This document shows positions 60,793 to 64,000 of a stretch of DNA of 64,000 bases, one piece after another; position 1 is the first letter of the stretch, and every line of letters starts with the position of its first letter. Source of the DNA: Eleginops maclovinus (taxonomy: Eukaryota; Chordata; Actinopteri; Perciformes; Eleginopidae); NCBI RefSeq assembly GCF_036324505.1, contig NC_086354.1, positions 7,613,295 through 7,677,294 of the forward strand, in the 5' to 3' direction. Position numbers and translations under genes: made by a program. Under the pieces are notes generated by a model. That model made no database searches. It worked only from the letters and a program-made list of their open reading frames with translations, and was not told the DNA's origin.

Positions 60793-63700
60793 ATGGCGGA
60801 CCTCGAAGACGTTACGCTGGACGGTAGACCGCTCCAGTCCCTTCGAGTTGCGGATTTAAAAGCTGCTCTTGAGGAGAGGGGGCTCTCTAAAAGCGGGCAG
60901 AAGAATGCACTCATCAAAAGACTGAAGGGGGTAAGTTCTGCGGTGAAAAACGAGAGCACGGCTGCTACGAGCCACCGTTAACGATGAGACGGGCTGATGT
61001 TCTCTCGAGGGCCGACTGCTGAGTATCGGTACTGCCGAGTAGCGCAGGAGAGTTACCGCGGTTAACGAACAGCAACCTGAGAAATGCGACTATGTGCACT
61101 TCGCTGTGGCTGAGAAGTTTTTTCGCTGCATATAATTACACCAACATTAGCAAGACCGGAGTTTAATCAACTTGGGGGCTAATTTCAAAGTGTTTGTCGG
61201 GTTAATGTTGTCCTGTTAGCTCGTTAGCTCCTTTGGCTAACGCTGTGACTTGAGCGGTGGCCTGCTTAGCTATGTTACCGTTTACAGTATCGTTACTCAT
61301 GCTATGTTGCTGTATATTAGTTTAGCCGGGAGGTTACACATGTTATTTATTAGTGAACCGTGGGCTAACTGTGAATGTAAATTGAGCGTTATTTTATATG
61401 TTTTAAATTCGACAAATGCAGCTGGTTTCCGCCAAAATGTGCATTAGTTTTCACCTTAAATGTATCCCAGAGCCATGAGCTGCACAGGCCCTGTTTCAGC
61501 GCGTTTGTTTACATTTACATTGCGCCAATCAAGTCAGGGAATTCTTAACCTTTTTAAGCGGGGAACCCGGTTAATTACCATATATGCGCTGAATTGCGCC
61601 ATGGAAGCAGCAATTGTGTATACATTAGACCTACCAGCTCCATAAACATCCACTGACCTCAAATCGATGTACGTTATCATTATTGTTTGTATTAGCTGTC
61701 ACATGTGTTGTGTGTGTGTGTTAATGCTTATCACTGCCCAAGATGTTTGATCCTTACACTTCACAAGAGTATGCTTTTTGCTTCCTCTGTCTGAGTCTCC
61801 CATGTCTTGTATAATTGACCCCTTATGACTTGTATGTTTCTTATTGGCTTCAGACCAGGGAGGTTAGTTAGTTGAATATCTTCCTCTTCTCTCTCTATGC
61901 CATATATCAAGAGCTGCATTCACCACATCTTAAATCATTTAGAGACAGTGGCGTAAAATAAGTAGGCCTATGTCCCATCTATGATGATAGCATACTGAAC
62001 AGAATGAGTCAAACAAGTTTGCAAAAGATGGAAGTATTGGCAATTATAATGAAAAAGAGTACTAATTAAAGTACACAGTAGCTATGTGGTGATACATATA
62101 CATGTATACATCACACATGTATATTTCAAAAGTACTAGTGCCATCTTTAATAACCCTGAGAAGTACCTCCATAGTTATTCACAACTTATAAAAAGTATTG
62201 CATCTCATTAACAGGCCCTCATGCTGGAGAATCTGCAGAGGACCTCCACCGCTCACATCGGACTGCAGCCAAACTCACAGGTAAGTGTCTTTTTAAAGCA
62301 GCTTTAATATTTGTGTCAACAGCTCAAGCCTGTTCACATACAGTCGCCACTTAAGTGTATATCACAAATTCTGCTGTTAGAATACTTGTAAATGTAAAAA
62401 CAAAAACAAAGGTACGTGATAGTGGCCTTGAAGTCCTCCACCCAACATGATTTTTAATGTTCTCTGTAGATTGGAGAAGAAATGAGCCAGAACAGCTTCA
62501 TCAAGCAGTATCTGGCTAAACAACAGGAGCTCCTGAGGCAGCGGCTTGAAAGAGAGGCCCGTGAAGCATATGACACAAATGGTAAGTGTTGTACGAATCC
62601 ACCATTGCAACCAAGTTCGGTACCGAAACAATTTACATCTAGGATGCATAAGGTTTGTGAGTAATTATATGTTTTTGTTTTTTTAACAGATCAAGAGGAC
62701 CACACAGAAGTCAACAACAGTACATCATGCCCTCCTCCAGCCCAGGTCAGTCAGCACTTTCTTTTCCTACCTGTTGCATTCGGGTCACATTCTTTTAATC
62801 CTTTTATTTTAAGTTCTAAATATTTGGAACATTTGAAAGGTGCGTGCTGTTAAGAATTGCAAGGACAAAGTTAGTCTCAGGGAGTGTAGTGGTTGTCTAC
62901 CAATTGGAGGTCAATGTTTAAATCTCCAGCCCCTGCAGTCCACATGTTTGTGTTCTTGGGCAAGATACTTACCCCCAAACTGCCCAGATGAATGGGTGAA
63001 TGTTGCAATGTTTATGTTAAGTGTTTTGAGGGGTCAAAGACCGGATCCTTAATGCAGGCAGTATACCATCCATTCAACCCTGTTCTTTCCTCACCAGGAA
63101 GCCCCGCCAGCATTGGCTGAACAGCACAAGCCACCTGGCCCCTCCGGTGGAGAGGGATTGTTTGCTGCAGCGAACGAGGCGGAAGGTAACAGAAACCAGG
63201 AGGCCCACATGTCTGGTCCTCCTGCATCTGGCTCTGTGGCCATGCGCGTTCCTGTCGCAGAGCACCGACCAGAAAGGGGGTCCGCCTCCAACCAAGTCGC
63301 AGCCGACAGCAACGACGATGACAGTGATGACGGAGACGAGGATGGCGACGACGACGATTGGGAAGGAGGTGCTCGCAGGAGAAGCAGCAGAGAGCCGGCC
63401 AGAGCTCCCACGTCAAGAGAGCGGTCCGGAGCCCCCTGTCAACCCCCTCAGCAACACATGCCTTCCCTTCTGTCCCCTCAACTCCGCCAGCCAACACCCC
63501 CTCCCTCCCCACCTCCAGAGTTATCATTCCCCTTGCCCGACACCCCTAAACAGAGTCCTCCTAGTCCAGATGTAGCCGCAGCCGGGCGCTCGTCCAGTAC
63601 CTCCAGCTCTGGCTCCTCAAGCAGCGACAGCCGCAGCAGCAGCCCGGAGCCGCAGAGGAGTGCCGAGCGTAAGCCAGGCCCGCTGACCCTTTTGGCGCGC

Positions 63701-64000
63701 AAGATGGAGTCAGAAGGTGCTTTCTCTGGAGCAGGTTGGCACCGCGCCGCCGGTGTTGAAGGCGACGGCAGAGGGCCTCTAGAGGGTCTGGTTTCTGCCA
63801 TCACCCACACAGCCAATGCGGCGGGGCACATGTCCTTCCCCACAATTCCAGGCATCCCAGGAGCATATCCAGCCCATATCCAAGCACCCGTGAGTGTGCT
63901 CAAGGCCACTGCAGCAGAAGAGAGGGACAGAGAGAGGGACTCCGAGCTAGAAAGAGAAAAGGCCCTTGAGCTGGAAAGGCAAGAGAGACTGAGGAAAGAG
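60793..64000 (+). CDS. acin1: acinus (apoptotic chromatin condensation inducer 1), 5' part
   Basis: Acinus is a nuclear SAP-domain protein of the ASAP/PSAP and exon-junction complexes in splicing. Exons: 60793-60930, 62215-62280, 62470-62581, 62690-62745, 63098 to the window end. The last is open for 301 codons. SAP domain at residues 14-46 ([28 protein letters not shown]). Then [27 protein letters not shown] and [11 protein letters not shown], almost identical to the vertebrate protein. Exon 5 is low-complexity: an Asp-rich run near 63310-63360, Pro- and Ser-rich stretches, and a charged Arg/Glu helix at the end. The RRM and RNPS1-binding parts lie beyond the window. Intron 1 begins in CG-rich sequence. 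Confidence 0.95.

Noticed and set aside
63666..63675. Possible splice donor GTAAGC inside acin1 exon 5
   Set aside because: The reading frame stays open and acinus-like on both sides to the window end, so no splice is needed.

Overview
The window comes from a ray-finned (teleost) fish chromosome. Genes are split by short introns with GT/AG ends. The introns carry fish-type transposon debris: a Tc1-like remnant, CR1/L2/Rex-like LINE fragments, long palindromic MITEs and (GT)n microsatellites. Two genes encode ZP3-type egg-envelope proteins that end in a furin site with no membrane anchor, as fish ZP3 proteins do. I assembled exons by eye from splice signals and checked reading-frame phase across every junction.

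Layout: the 3' ten exons of ap1g2 (+, 559-10775, 5' part off the window); nedd8 (-, 12236-13464), convergent with ap1g2; a tandem pair of zp3-like genes (+, 14231-16380 and 17590-19839); a broken Tc1 transposase (-, about 20302-21141); rnf212b (+, 22685-26181), a meiotic RING protein with a 680-bp transposon in one intron; homez (-, 27771-29726); dhrs1 (-, 33159-35973); two decayed LINE reverse transcriptases facing each other tail to tail (37300-40330); a 44-exon gene that I do not recognise (+, 41235-58063); the C14orf119 homologue (-, 58957-60226); and the start of acin1 (+, 60793 to window end), head to head with it. As I recall it, ap1g2, nedd8, rnf212b, homez, dhrs1, C14orf119 and acin1 all have human orthologues on chromosome 14q11-q12, so this is an old, locally shuffled linkage block into which the zp3-like pair and the 44-exon gene are set.

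The most unusual item is the 44-exon gene. Its exons join in one frame to predict a 1284-residue protein: signal peptide, about 1050 residues of coiled coil, then a single-exon PRY-SPRY domain. All 39 internal exons (5-43) are symmetric phase 1-1, are mostly 63-99 nt long and alternate between two recognisable types. It looks like an expanded array of paired heptad mini-exons. Any one of them could be skipped without a frameshift. There is no RING or B-box, so it is not an ordinary TRIM protein.

The genes do not form one pathway. ap1g2 serves clathrin trafficking, nedd8 protein conjugation, the zp3-like pair the egg coat, rnf212b crossover control, acin1 RNA processing, and dhrs1 redox metabolism. 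homez is a homeobox regulator.
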